The translations under genes were made by a program, and so were the position numbers. From an uncultured Clostridia bacterium (GTDB lineage: Bacteria > Bacillota > Clostridia > Oscillospirales > Acutalibacteraceae): a stretch of DNA of 64,000 bases. The notes under the pieces are model-generated. The model ran no database searches and had not been told where the DNA came from. It saw only the letters and a program-made list of their open reading frames with translations. The stretch lies in NCBI GenBank assembly GCA_944383495.1, contig CALWPT010000008.1, forward strand, positions 1-64,000, read 5' to 3'. Shown here piece by piece: positions 7,620 to 15,558 of this stretch (position 1 is its first letter; each line of letters opens with the position of its first letter).

Positions 7620-7706
7620 AATGTGCTGCTTCAGCGGAAATAGTGCTTGATTTTTACAAGGCGAAATGTTACAATACCCATGTAAAACATAAGGAGGTGT
7701 GTTTTC

Positions 7707-7874
7707 ATGGCATACTGCATTTCCGACGCTTGCATCAGCTGCGGCGCCTGCGAGGGAACCTGCCCTGTCTCCGCCATTTCCGAAGGCGACGGGAAATACG
7801 TCATTGATCCTGATACCTGCATTAGCTGCGGCGCCTGCGCCGCCGGTTGCCCGGTTGACGCGATCTCGGAATAA
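7707..7874 (+). CDS. 2[4Fe-4S] ferredoxin
   Basis: A 55-residue protein with two CxxCxxCxxxCP clusters (CISCGACEGTCP and CISCGACAAGCP), the classic clostridial ferredoxin that carries low-potential electrons. Both clusters have all four cysteines. The ATG at 7707 follows an exact AAGGAGGTG site with ideal spacing, which indicates high expression. It stands between a membrane-protein gene and a methyltransferase gene, with 87 bases of upstream space for its own promoter. Confidence 0.97.
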   Translation: MAYCISDACISCGACEGTCPVSAISEGDGKYVIDPDTCISCGACAAGCPVDAISE

Positions 7875-7951
7875 CGACATAATGACACGGCTATAACAAC
7901 GGGCGAGTGCGGCGCGCACCCGTCCGTTGTTTGTTGTGCGGAGGAATGCTT

Positions 7952-8659
7952 ATGGATAGGGAACCATTGGGCAACGGCGTTGTTTGTTATGTGGATGGCG
8001 CCCATTCGTTTGGTGTTGACGGGATTCTTCTGGCAGATTTTTCACAGCCGGGGCCAAATGATACCGCCTGCGATCTTTGCACAGGCTGCGGAATCGTTCC
8101 CCTTTACTGGCGTATGTCCCGCTTTCCCGCGGCGGCAGTTGGCGTGGATATAGACCCGCAGGCGGCGGCGCTGTTTTCGCAGGGTGCGGCGGAAAGCGGG
8201 GGCGGGATATCGTCAATCTGTGCGGATCTACGGGCGCTGGAGGGGATCTTGCCTGCCGGCGGGTACTCCCTGGTGACGGCCAACCCGCCCTATTTCCGGT
8301 GGGGTTCAGGCCCCCGGGGCCGGTCGGCCGGCGCCCGGTTTGACGATACCTGTACGCTGGAAGACGTGGTGAACGCGGCGTCCCGTCTGCTTTCTGCAAA
8401 AGGCCGTTTCTGCCTGTGCTTTCGCCCTGAGGGGCTGTGCGGCCTAATGCAGCTTTTGCGCCAATATTCTCTGGAGCCCAAACGCCTCCGCATGGCCCAC
8501 GGACGGGCGGATAAAGCCCCGTTTTTAGTGCTGCTGGAAGGAAAAAAAGGCGCGAGGCCGGGGCTTTCCGTTCTGCCGCCCCTGTTTTTAAAAAACGGAA
8601 CAGGGGAAGACACAGCGGAAATGAAAGAAATTTTCAGTGGAAGGAGAAATAGAAAATGA
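7952..8659 (+). CDS. TrmN6-like tRNA (adenine-N6) methyltransferase
   Basis: About 235 residues with a Rossmann SAM-binding motif DLCTGCGIVPL and the N6-adenine methyltransferase motif NPPY in VTANPPYFRWG, the layout of the TrmN6/YfiC family that methylates A37 of a tRNA. The ATG at 7952 is chosen because GGAGG lies seven bases before it; the in-frame ATG at 7946 sits almost on that site. The stop overlaps the rsmI start as ATGA, so the two are translationally coupled. This yabB-rsmI type pairing of two RNA methyltransferases is common in Firmicutes. Confidence 0.88.
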   Translation: MDREPLGNGVVCYVDGAHSFGVDGILLADFSQPGPNDTACDLCTGCGIVPLYWRMSRFPAAAVGVDIDPQAAALFSQGAAESGGGISSICADLRALEGILPAGGYSLVTANPPYFRWGSGPRGRSAGARFDDTCTLEDVVNAASRLLSAKGRFCLCFRPEGLCGLMQLLRQYSLEPKRLRMAHGRADKAPFLVLLEGKKGARPGLSVLPPLFLKNGTGEDTAEMKEIFSGRRNRK

Positions 8660-9489
8660 GCCGGTTGTATGTTGTGGGAACCCCCATCGGGAATTTGTCG
8701 GATCTTTCTCCCCGGGCTGCCGCGACCTTGGGACAGGCCGATTTTATTGCCGCCGAGGACACGCGGGTAACGGTGAAGCTGCTCAACCATCTGGGCTTGA
8801 AAAAGCCGATGGTCAGCTATTATGAGCATAACCGCCGGGATCGGGGGAGCCAGATTTTGGCCCGTATTCAGGACGGGGAAACCTGCGCGCTGGTATCCGA
8901 CGCGGGCATGCCCGCCATCTCCGATCCGGGGGAGGAGTTGGTGCGCCTGTGCCGGGACAGCGGCGTTCCGGTGGAGGTGGTCCCCGGCCCCAGCGCCCTT
9001 GTGGCGGCGCTGGCTGCCTCCGGCCTGCCGGCCGGGCGGTTTTGCTTTGAGGGCTTTTTATCCATAAACAAAAATAAACGGCGGGATCGGCTGCAGGAAT
9101 TGAAAACAGAGACCCGCACCATGATTTTCTATGAAGCGCCCCATAAGCTGCTGGCCACTTTAAAGGATTTTCACAAGGCCTTTGGAGACCGGACGATAGG
9201 GATCGCCCGGGAGTTGACCAAAATCCATGAGGAAGTGGTTATAACCACCCTGTCGGAGGCGGCGAAACGGTATGAGGAATCGCCGCCGAAAGGGGAATTT
9301 GTCCTGATCCTGCCCGGTGCGGCGCCGGAGAAGGAGACTTCCGTCGGCATGGAGGACGCGGCGGCGCTGGCGGCGGAATTTATGAAGGAGGGTTATAGCA
9401 GCAGCGAAGCGGCGAAAAAGGCCGCCCGGGAAACGGGGCGGCCCAAAAGCGAAATCTATCGAATGCTAGTAGGGCGCAGCGGCGATTAG
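8656..9489 (+). CDS. rsmI: 16S rRNA (cytidine-1402-2'-O)-methyltransferase
   Basis: A 277-residue tetrapyrrole-methylase-fold enzyme that 2'-O-methylates C1402 of 16S rRNA with SAM. Family hallmarks are the start LYVVGTPIGNLSDLSPRA, the segment AEDTRVTVKLLNHLG, the glycine-rich VSDAGMPAISDPGEELV and the VVPGPSALVAALAASGLP strand-turn. The C-terminus SSSEAAKKAARETGRPKSEIY is the short helix domain of the full-length form. It overlaps the preceding methyltransferase gene by four bases. Confidence 0.96.
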   Translation: MSRLYVVGTPIGNLSDLSPRAAATLGQADFIAAEDTRVTVKLLNHLGLKKPMVSYYEHNRRDRGSQILARIQDGETCALVSDAGMPAISDPGEELVRLCRDSGVPVEVVPGPSALVAALAASGLPAGRFCFEGFLSINKNKRRDRLQELKTETRTMIFYEAPHKLLATLKDFHKAFGDRTIGIARELTKIHEEVVITTLSEAAKRYEESPPKGEFVLILPGAAPEKETSVGMEDAAALAAEFMKEGYSSSEAAKKAARETGRPKSEIYRMLVGRSGD

Positions 9490-9672
9490 CATAGCGGAGA
9501 GGGCAGGGCGAATCCTACCCCGATTCTGGCAGCTTTATTTTTTGAAAGGGGCGGTCTGCCTTTCTCCACACGATTGGGATATAATGGCCTGCGTCTATTT
9601 TGCGCACGCTAGCAGAAACGTGCGCCCTGTCCGGCCTTTCCGGGTTGGAAAATAGAGAAAATTTTTTTGTCC

Positions 9673-9700
9673 TTGACATTTATTTCATACGTGCTATAAT
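9673..9700 (+). promoter_or_regulatory. Promoter of the ktrB-ktrA potassium-uptake genes
   Basis: A consensus -35 box TTGACA (9673-9678) is followed after 16 bases by a consensus -10 box TATAAT (9695-9700). Transcription would begin near 9707, giving a leader of about 59 bases, too short for the c-di-AMP (ydaO) riboswitch often found before ktr genes. Confidence 0.8.
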
Positions 9701-9716
9701 GGGGCGGGGTATCCAT

Positions 9717-9730
9717 CAAACGGCCGTTTG
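9717..9730. repeat. 14-bp perfect palindrome in the ktr leader
   Basis: CAAACGGCCGTTTG is a perfect palindrome that starts about ten bases after the predicted transcription start. It could be an operator or form a small hairpin. Nothing else in the sequence shows its role. Confidence 0.5.
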
Positions 9731-9765
9731 GCTGTCATTTTTAACTGGAGGCACGTTAAACCGTC

Positions 9766-11139
9766 ATGGCAGATTCAATGAACGATCGAAAAAGCCGGTT
9801 TAGTCCCATTCAGATTCTGACACTGGGCATATTTTTGTTGATTTTAGGCGGCTCTGTTTTGTTATCCCTTCCGATTTCCGCGGCTTCCGGCTCATCGGTG
9901 GGCTTTGTCACCGCGGCATTTACCGCTACCTCTTCCGTCTGTGTCACCGGCCTGGTGGTCGTGCCGACGGGGGTGGCTTTTTCATTATTTGGGCAAATTG
10001 TTATCATTTTGCTGATTCAAGTGGGCGGAATCGGGTTTATGACCATGGCCGCGATGCTTTGGATCATTATTAAAAGGAAAATCACGCTGTCTGACAGGAT
10101 CGTTATGTCGGAAACCTATAACCTCAGCAGCTCCAGCGGCGTAGTTCGGCTGGCCAAAAACGTGTTTCGTGTGACGCTTGTGTGCGAACTGCTGGGCGCG
10201 TTAATCTTGAGCATCCGGTTCATTCCGGATTTCGGGGTTTACAGGGGAATCTGGTATTCCCTGTTTCACTCCATTTCCGCCTTCTGCAACGCCGGGATTG
10301 ATATTCTGAGCAACGGGGATTCCGTCACCCGGTATGTGGGTGATCCGCTGGTCTGTATCACGCTGATGGCTTTGATCATTTTAGGCGGCTTCGGCTTTGC
10401 GGTGATTTTGGACCTGATCGAAAAGCGGCGGTTTCGTAAAACCCGGCTTCACACCAAGCTGGTCGTGGTTATTTCCCTGGGCCTGGTTTTGATAGGCGGC
10501 GTATTTTTCTATATTTGCGAGTATAGTAATCCCGATACCTTAGGCGATCCTTCCCTAAACCAGGGAGAAAAGATATTGGCAGGATTTTTTCAAAGTGTAA
10601 CCACCCGTACCGCCGGCTTCAATTCCATTGATCAGGGGGCTATGACGGGCGCTTCCAAAATGATGTCCATGATCTTAATGTTTATCGGCGCGTCGTCCGC
10701 CTCCACCGGCGGCGGTATCAAAACCACCACCTTTGCGCTGCTTCTTTTGACGGTGTTTTCTGCGATTCGGGGGAAAAGCGATCTGAATATCGGCCGCCGT
10801 CGGATTTCGGTTCAGCAGGCCTCCCGAGCGTTTGTTTTGGCGTCGCTGTGCCTGATCCTCGTCATTGCCGGAACCATGATGCTGCTCATCAGCCAAAGCG
10901 CAGTGGGAACAACGGTTTCCATTGAAGACGCTATGTTCGAATGCTTTTCCGCATTCGGTACGGTTGGATTAACCACTGGTATAACGCCTGAGCTTAACAC
11001 CTTCAGCCGGTTTGTGGTGATGTTTTTAATGTTTGCCGGGCGGGTAGGGCCGCTGACGCTGATGATGGCAATCGCAGAAAAGCATGGGGCCAAGAAGACC
11101 TCTTTCCGCCTGCCGGAAGAGCAGATATTGATTGGATAA
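9766..11139 (+). CDS. ktrB: Potassium uptake channel subunit KtrB/TrkH family
   Basis: A 457-residue membrane protein of the TrkH/KtrB superfamily, which forms the K+-translocating (often Na+-coupled) pore. The four selectivity-filter loops are seen in order: TSSVCVTGLV, AFCNAGIDIL, TRTAGFNSI and FGTVGLTTGI, each ending a re-entrant P-loop between paired membrane helices. The size is that of Ktr rather than the longer TrkH. The regulatory subunit gene follows by 40 bases. The ATG at 9766 lies some 14 bases after GGAGG, a rather long spacing; the ATG 12 bases later is farther still. Confidence 0.94.
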   Translation: MADSMNDRKSRFSPIQILTLGIFLLILGGSVLLSLPISAASGSSVGFVTAAFTATSSVCVTGLVVVPTGVAFSLFGQIVIILLIQVGGIGFMTMAAMLWIIIKRKITLSDRIVMSETYNLSSSSGVVRLAKNVFRVTLVCELLGALILSIRFIPDFGVYRGIWYSLFHSISAFCNAGIDILSNGDSVTRYVGDPLVCITLMALIILGGFGFAVILDLIEKRRFRKTRLHTKLVVVISLGLVLIGGVFFYICEYSNPDTLGDPSLNQGEKILAGFFQSVTTRTAGFNSIDQGAMTGASKMMSMILMFIGASSASTGGGIKTTTFALLLLTVFSAIRGKSDLNIGRRRISVQQASRAFVLASLCLILVIAGTMMLLISQSAVGTTVSIEDAMFECFSAFGTVGLTTGITPELNTFSRFVVMFLMFAGRVGPLTLMMAIAEKHGAKKTSFRLPEEQILIG

Positions 11140-11179
11140 ATTCCAATAATTGGTTTTTGAAAGAAAGGAATCGGTTTCA

Positions 11180-11845
11180 ATGAAAAAGCAGTACGCTGTA
11201 ATTGGCATGGGACGGTTTGGCCATGCGTTAGCCATCGCGTTGGCGCAGATGGGGCACGAGGTGCTGGCCGTGGATTCCAACGAGGAAAACGTGGATGAAA
11301 TCAGCCCTTATGTCACACAGGCCGCCCAAGCGGATTCCACAGACGAAAAGGCCCTGCGGGACTTGGGAATCCAGAATCTGGACTGTGTGATCGTGGCCAT
11401 GACCAGCGATATCCAGTCCAGCATTATGACCACCCTGCTGTGCAAGGAAATGGGCGTGGGGATGGTTGTTTCCAAGGCGGCGGACGAAATGCATGCCAAG
11501 GTTTTGAAGCGCATCGGCGCTGACCGGGTGGTATTTCCTGAGAGGGATATGGCCGTCCGGGTCGCCCATTCTTTGAATGACAATAATATTTTAGAGCATT
11601 TAAATATTTCCCTGAACTATAGTATCATGGAGTTGGTGGTGCCGGAGCAGTGGTTCAAAAAATCCATTGCCAAGCTGGAACTGAACAAACGGTATAACGT
11701 CACGATCATAGCCATTTGCCGACAGCGGGGATTAAACGCCTCTCCCCGGGGCGACGATATTGTCGACGCGGGCGATGTGATGATTATCGTGGGACAGCAA
11801 AAGGATATAGAAAAGCTGGAAAAAAGCCTGGACATGGAACGGTAA
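11180..11845 (+). CDS. ktrA: Potassium uptake regulatory subunit KtrA (TrkA/RCK family)
   Basis: A 221-residue cytoplasmic protein with an RCK_N Rossmann domain (VIGMGRFGHALA, then acidic VDSNEENV at the end of strand 2) and a C-terminal RCK_C domain from about residue 140 (MELVVPEQWFKK to DVMIIVGQQKDIEKLE). KtrA forms an octameric ring that gates KtrB in response to ATP/ADP and, in Firmicutes, c-di-AMP. GAAAGGA precedes the ATG at 11180. An upstream in-frame start at 11150 has no ribosome site. It is the last gene before a convergent operon. Confidence 0.95.
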   Translation: MKKQYAVIGMGRFGHALAIALAQMGHEVLAVDSNEENVDEISPYVTQAAQADSTDEKALRDLGIQNLDCVIVAMTSDIQSSIMTTLLCKEMGVGMVVSKAADEMHAKVLKRIGADRVVFPERDMAVRVAHSLNDNNILEHLNISLNYSIMELVVPEQWFKKSIAKLELNKRYNVTIIAICRQRGLNASPRGDDIVDAGDVMIIVGQQKDIEKLEKSLDMER

Positions 11846-11910
11846 GAAAAGGCCGGAGAATTTCTGATTTTCAGCAGTAACCTTATGCTTGGAAGGTGCA
11901 GTAGCATTAC

Positions 11911-11954
11911 AGGCCGCAAGGGGCTCTTTCTCTAAAGGAGATCCCCTGCGGCCT
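11911..11954. repeat. Long hairpin between convergent transcription units
   Basis: AGGCCGCA at 11911 pairs with TGCGGCCT ending at 11954, and the pairing continues inward through GGGG/CCCC, CTC/GAG and TTT/AAA with only small bulges, giving about 20 bp in all. It lies between ktrA (plus) and the ACT gene (minus). Neither strand has a T tract right after the stem, so it is not a classical intrinsic terminator, but a bidirectional stop or message-stabilising role fits its place. Confidence 0.6.
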
Positions 11955-11985
11955 GAACATTCATATAAATGCAGTTGGAAGATCA

Positions 11986-12447
11986 TTATTTTTTTCCTGC
12001 AATGCATTCCTTGGCGGCTTGTTCCGCATCGCCCATGGCGGTTCGTTCCACCAACACGGAAATCTCTGTTTCCGACGTGGTTACCAACCGCACATCGGCA
12101 TTTCGTTCCGCCAGTGCGGAAAACAGCCCAGAGGCAAAGCCTGGCTGGGTGCGCATCCGGTCGTCAGCAACGCTAATCTTGACATTTCCGCTGCTGAACA
12201 GGGGCTTTACATCCGTATAAGCCTCCCGCAGCCGGCCGATGATATCCATGGTACCGGAAAGGTCTTCATCCAAAACGGTAAAAGCCAGCGTGGTGGACAT
12301 GCCCTGGGGCGGCGTTTGCGATATCATATCCACATTGATCCCCGCTTCAGACAGCAGGGTGAAGATCGAAGACACAAAGCACATCTCTGCCGGGGCGCGT
12401 TGCAGCACCACCAGGGTGATATCCTCCGTAGCAGTCACCTGGCTCAT
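11986..12447 (-). CDS. Stand-alone ACT-domain protein resembling the aspartokinase regulatory part
   Basis: A 153-residue protein made only of two ACT domains (about 10-75 and 85-150). The segments AGINVDMISQTPPQ and ADVRLVTTSETEISVLVE match the paired ACT sequence in the regulatory half of aspartokinase (compare the MISTSE motif), which binds lysine or threonine. There is no kinase domain. It overlaps the end of dapB by four bases (ATGA) and is the last gene of the lysine-riboswitch operon. A role as lysine sensor or as a regulatory partner of an aspartokinase encoded elsewhere is inference from sequence and context. Confidence 0.85.
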   Translation of the reverse strand: MSQVTATEDITLVVLQRAPAEMCFVSSIFTLLSEAGINVDMISQTPPQGMSTTLAFTVLDEDLSGTMDIIGRLREAYTDVKPLFSSGNVKISVADDRMRTQPGFASGLFSALAERNADVRLVTTSETEISVLVERTAMGDAEQAAKECIAGKK

Positions 12448-13208
12448 TCTCCGCCCTCCTTTACAAGATCGCCCATGCTGTAAAGTCCCGGTCCCTTTCC
12501 CGCGACAAACAGCGCCGCATTGACCGCGCCCACAGCGAAAATTTCCTTGCTCCGGGCCGAATGGGTGATGGTTATGATTTCATCCCGCCCGGCAAAAATT
12601 ACCTCGTGCTCTCCCACGATGGTGCCGCCCCGGATGGAATGAATGCCAATCTCCGTTTTATCCCGCTTTTTCCGCTGAGAATGACGGTCGTATTCGTAAT
12701 GATACGGCTGGGATAATCCTTGGCTTACCGCGTCGGCCAGCATCAGAGCGGTGCCGCTGGGCGCGTCAATCTTTTGGTTATGATGGGCTTCCACGATTTC
12801 GATGTCAAAATCGTGCTGCAGCAGTCCCGCAGTCTTTTTAGCTAACTCCGCCATTAGATTAACGCCAATAGACATATTAAAGCTGAAAAACACGGGGATC
12901 ACTTCCGCTGCTTTGTTTATCATGGCCTTCTGCGCTTCATCCAGACCTGTGGTGGCAATCACAGCGGAGAGCCCATGCTCCTTTGCGTGATCCAAAACGT
13001 TTTTTAAGGCGCTGGGATGGGAAAAGTCAATGACCGCGTCCGCCTCCTCGGTAATTTCCCCAATCGCAGCGTAAACCGGGTATCCGAATACCCGTTCGGT
13101 GACGATATCCGCCCCGGCGACGATTTTGCAGTCGTCCCTCCCGGCGACGCACTGGGAAATCACCCGGCCCATTTTGCCGTTGCACCCATTTAAAAGCAGC
13201 CGAACCAT
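12444..13208 (-). CDS. dapB: 4-hydroxy-tetrahydrodipicolinate reductase
   Basis: A 254-residue NAD(P)H-dependent reductase of the diaminopimelate pathway to lysine and peptidoglycan. The nucleotide-binding turn LLLNGCNGKMGRVI is at the N-terminus, the catalytic segment EAHHNQKIDAPSGTAL holds the His and Lys of the active site, and the C-terminal SARSKEIFAVGAVNAALF helix is typical. Third gene of the asd-dapA-dapB-ACT operon, 43 bases after dapA. Length is normal for Clostridia. Confidence 0.97.
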   Translation of the reverse strand: MVRLLLNGCNGKMGRVISQCVAGRDDCKIVAGADIVTERVFGYPVYAAIGEITEEADAVIDFSHPSALKNVLDHAKEHGLSAVIATTGLDEAQKAMINKAAEVIPVFFSFNMSIGVNLMAELAKKTAGLLQHDFDIEIVEAHHNQKIDAPSGTALMLADAVSQGLSQPYHYEYDRHSQRKKRDKTEIGIHSIRGGTIVGEHEVIFAGRDEIITITHSARSKEIFAVGAVNAALFVAGKGPGLYSMGDLVKEGGE

Positions 13209-13251
13209 GCCGCATTCACATCCTTTGCTTTTCCATTTCCAGAATCCAGTC

Positions 13252-14139
13252 TCAGATCAGGTGAAACTCTTTTAACACCCCGGACAGCGCCTCCCGCGCT
13301 TGCTCCGCCATGGATACCAGCGGCAGGCGGCAGGGGCCGACGTTCATTCCCATAAGGTTCATCGCTTCCTTAACGGGGATGGGATTCACGTCGGCAAACA
13401 GCGCCTGGATCAAACCAATATACTGCAGCTGCAGCGCGGCGCTTTCCTTGACACGGCCCTCCCGGTAATTTACGCAGATCTGATGGCATACAGCCGGCGC
13501 TACATTTGACAGCACGGAAATCACGCCCTTGCCGCCCAGGGACAAAATGGGAACAATCTGGTCGTCGTTCCCGGAATAAATGTCCAGGTCATCCCCGCAC
13601 AAGTACAGGGTCTGCGCCAAGGCTGCCAGATCACCATTGGCTTCCTTGGCAGCCGCAATATTGGGATGCTTTGCCAATGCCTGATAGGTTTCCGGCTTAA
13701 TATTCACCCCCGTGCGGGAGGGGACGTTGTAAAGAATAATAGGTGTTTTTACCCGATCCGCAACGTATTCATAGTGGGCGATCAACCCCGCCTGAGAGGT
13801 TTTGTTGTAATAAGGCGTGACCATCAGCAGACCGTCGACCCCCAGCTTCTGCGCCTCCAGTGATAACTCCAGCGCATACCGGGTATCGTTGCTCCCCGTT
13901 CCGGCAATCACCGGGACTCGCCCCGCAGCATGCCGGACAGCGGTTTCAATCGCCTGGACATGCTCCTCATGGGTGAGAGCCGCCGATTCGCCGGTGGTGC
14001 CGCAGACAATAATCGCATCCGTTCCCGCGCCGATTTGAAAATCAATCAGCTCCTTCAGCTTTTCCCAGTTGGCGGAACCGTCGGCGTTCATGGGCGTGAT
14101 AATGGCGACGCCCGCACCGGTAAAAATTGTCTTTTTCAT
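13252..14139 (-). CDS. dapA: 4-hydroxy-tetrahydrodipicolinate synthase
   Basis: A 295-residue class I aldolase that condenses pyruvate with aspartate semialdehyde. Signature residues are present: CGTTGESAAL near residue 50, the Tyr of VTPYYNKTSQAGL, and the Schiff-base Lys in AAAKEANGDL. The ATG at 14139 has GAAAGGAAGGA upstream, so the longer in-frame reading from 14199 is rejected. It lies 35 bases after asd on the same strand under control of the lysine riboswitch. Dipicolinate for spores also draws on this pathway. Confidence 0.97.
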   Translation of the reverse strand: MKKTIFTGAGVAIITPMNADGSANWEKLKELIDFQIGAGTDAIIVCGTTGESAALTHEEHVQAIETAVRHAAGRVPVIAGTGSNDTRYALELSLEAQKLGVDGLLMVTPYYNKTSQAGLIAHYEYVADRVKTPIILYNVPSRTGVNIKPETYQALAKHPNIAAAKEANGDLAALAQTLYLCGDDLDIYSGNDDQIVPILSLGGKGVISVLSNVAPAVCHQICVNYREGRVKESAALQLQYIGLIQALFADVNPIPVKEAMNLMGMNVGPCRLPLVSMAEQAREALSGVLKEFHLI

Positions 14140-14174
14140 TGCTATCAGATCCTTCCTTTCAAGGGCGGAGCCAG

Positions 14175-15254
14175 TCAGTCCATATACCCCTTTGCGCAAA
14201 GCAGCTCGGCCATCAGCACCGCGCCGCCCGCCGCGCCACGCAGGGTATTGTGGGACAGGCAGACAAACTTGTAATCATATTGGGAATCCTCCCGCAGGCG
14301 CCCGATCGAGACCGCCATTCCGTTCTCCAGATTGCGGTTGAGCTTGGTCTGGGGCATATTGTCCTCCTCGAAATAGTGGAGGAACTGGATCGGCGCGCTG
14401 GGCAAATGCAGCTTTTGCGCTTCTCCTTTAAATCCCGTCCAGGTTTGGATCATCTGCTCCTTAGAAGGCTTGTGGGCAAAGGAAGCAAACACCGCTGCCA
14501 TGTGCCCGTCAGATACAGGCACACGCAGGCACTGGGCGGTAAATGCGGGCGCCCTCGCGGGGACAATGACCCCGTTTTCCACCCGGCCCCAGATTTTCAG
14601 AGGCTCCTGCTCGGACTTTTCCTCCTCACCACCAATATATGGAATAACATTGTCCAGGATTTCCGGCCAGGTATCAAAGGTTTTGCCCGCGCCGGAAATC
14701 GCCTGGTACGTGCAGACCAGCACCTTGCTTACCCCAAATTCCGACAGCGGGAACAGCGCCGGGACATAGGACTGCAAGGAGCAGTTGGATTTCACCGCGA
14801 TAAACCCCCGCTTGGTTCCCAGCCGCTTGCGCTGAAAGGGGATGACCTCCGCGTGGGAAGCGTTCAATTCCGGGACGATCATAGGAACGTCGGGCGTGGC
14901 GCGGTGGGCGCTGTTGTTGGAAATCACAGGGCATTCCGCCTTAGCGTACGCCTCCTCCAAGTCTTTGATCTCGTCCTTTTTCATATCCACGGCGCAGAAC
15001 ACGAAATCCACCGATTCTGCAATTTTTTTGATATCGGCCGTTGCATCCAGCACCGTCATATCCGCCATAGACGGCGGCAGGGGTTTTCCCATGAGCCAGC
15101 GGCCGCCAGCGGCTTCCCGAAAGGTTTTCCCTGCTGAGCGAGGAGAGGCCGCCAGCGCGGACACCTCAAACCAGGGATGGTTTTCCAGAAGCGTTGCAAA
15201 CCGCTGCCCTACCATACCCGTGCAGCCGATGATCCCCACTTTATATTGCTTCAT
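14175..15254 (-). CDS. asd: Aspartate-semialdehyde dehydrogenase (archaeal/fungal-type)
   Basis: A 359-residue NADP-dependent enzyme that makes aspartate semialdehyde. The N-terminal VGIIGCTGMVGQRFATLL is the nucleotide turn, SNNSAHR is the substrate loop, and KSNCSLQSYVPAL carries the catalytic cysteine; the later segment VPVSDGHMAAV holds the acceptor His. This is the branch of Asd common in archaea, fungi and many Clostridia. The ATG at 15254 follows GAGGAGG; the upstream in-frame extension to 15365 runs through the riboswitch and is not coding. First gene of the lysine operon. Confidence 0.96.
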   Translation of the reverse strand: MKQYKVGIIGCTGMVGQRFATLLENHPWFEVSALAASPRSAGKTFREAAGGRWLMGKPLPPSMADMTVLDATADIKKIAESVDFVFCAVDMKKDEIKDLEEAYAKAECPVISNNSAHRATPDVPMIVPELNASHAEVIPFQRKRLGTKRGFIAVKSNCSLQSYVPALFPLSEFGVSKVLVCTYQAISGAGKTFDTWPEILDNVIPYIGGEEEKSEQEPLKIWGRVENGVIVPARAPAFTAQCLRVPVSDGHMAAVFASFAHKPSKEQMIQTWTGFKGEAQKLHLPSAPIQFLHYFEEDNMPQTKLNRNLENGMAVSIGRLREDSQYDYKFVCLSHNTLRGAAGGAVLMAELLCAKGYMD

Positions 15255-15280
15255 GAAAATGACCTCCTCAAACAATATCC

Positions 15281-15311
15281 AAAAAATGAAAAAACCGGTT
15301 GATAACCGGTC
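15281..15311 (-). terminator. Riboswitch-controlled intrinsic terminator of the lysine operon
   Basis: On the minus strand ACCGGTT, a three-base loop and AACCGGT form a hairpin followed by TTTTTTCATTTTTT. It lies between the lysine aptamer and asd, the usual place for the expression platform, and would stop transcription when lysine is bound. Confidence 0.85.
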
Positions 15312-15327
15312 ATCCATGCAATATAAT
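15299..15327 (+). promoter_or_regulatory. Likely queA promoter, inside the lysine riboswitch region
   Basis: TTGATA (15299-15304) and TATAAT (15322-15327) are spaced by 17 bases. It is the best plus-strand promoter upstream of queA. A transcript from about 15334 would run some 225 bases before the queA start and be antisense to the whole lysine aptamer. Confidence 0.65.
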
Positions 15328-15339
15328 AGAAGCATTGAC

Positions 15340-15524
15340 TCCGATAGCGCTCCATCATATCGCATGATGACAGTCGCCGCGGTTCTTCACCGGGCAACCA
15401 GAGGAACGGCTTCCCGTTCTGCAATTCACATCCCTCTTCGGCGGCGTCTCCTTTTCCAACAGCCTCAAAAGCGACGGGATCGCCTCCACTGCGGTACTCA
15501 TATCGGCCGCGCCTCTACCTATGC
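15340..15524 (-). promoter_or_regulatory. Lysine riboswitch (L box)
   Basis: Read on the minus strand, the leader shows conserved L-box elements in order: GGTAGAGGCGCGG (15520-15508), GAGTA, then GACGCCGCCGAAG, and the closing half GACTGTCATCATG with GGAGCGCTATC. These match the lysC leader of Bacillus subtilis closely in sequence and spacing. It precedes asd and is followed by a terminator hairpin, so lysine should shut off asd-dapA-dapB-ACT by premature termination. Confidence 0.93.
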
Positions 15525-15528
15525 CTTC

Positions 15529-15557
15529 ATATTATCATGAAACAAAAGGAATGTCAA
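15529..15557 (-). promoter_or_regulatory. Promoter of the lysine-biosynthesis operon
   Basis: On the minus strand TTGACA (15557-15552) and TAATAT (15534-15529) are 17 bases apart. Transcription would start near 15522, just before the aptamer. The -35 box touches the start region of the divergent queA gene. Confidence 0.8.
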
Positions 15558-15558
15558 C

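Noticed and set aside
9490..9765. c-di-AMP (ydaO) riboswitch before ktrB
   Set aside because: The promoter at 9673-9700 leaves only about 59 bases of leader, and the conserved ydaO blocks are not present.
14127..15137. 336-codon plus-strand open frame opposite asd
   Set aside because: It is the complement of a highly conserved enzyme gene in a GC-rich stretch, is rich in His, Arg and Gln, and lacks any family motif.
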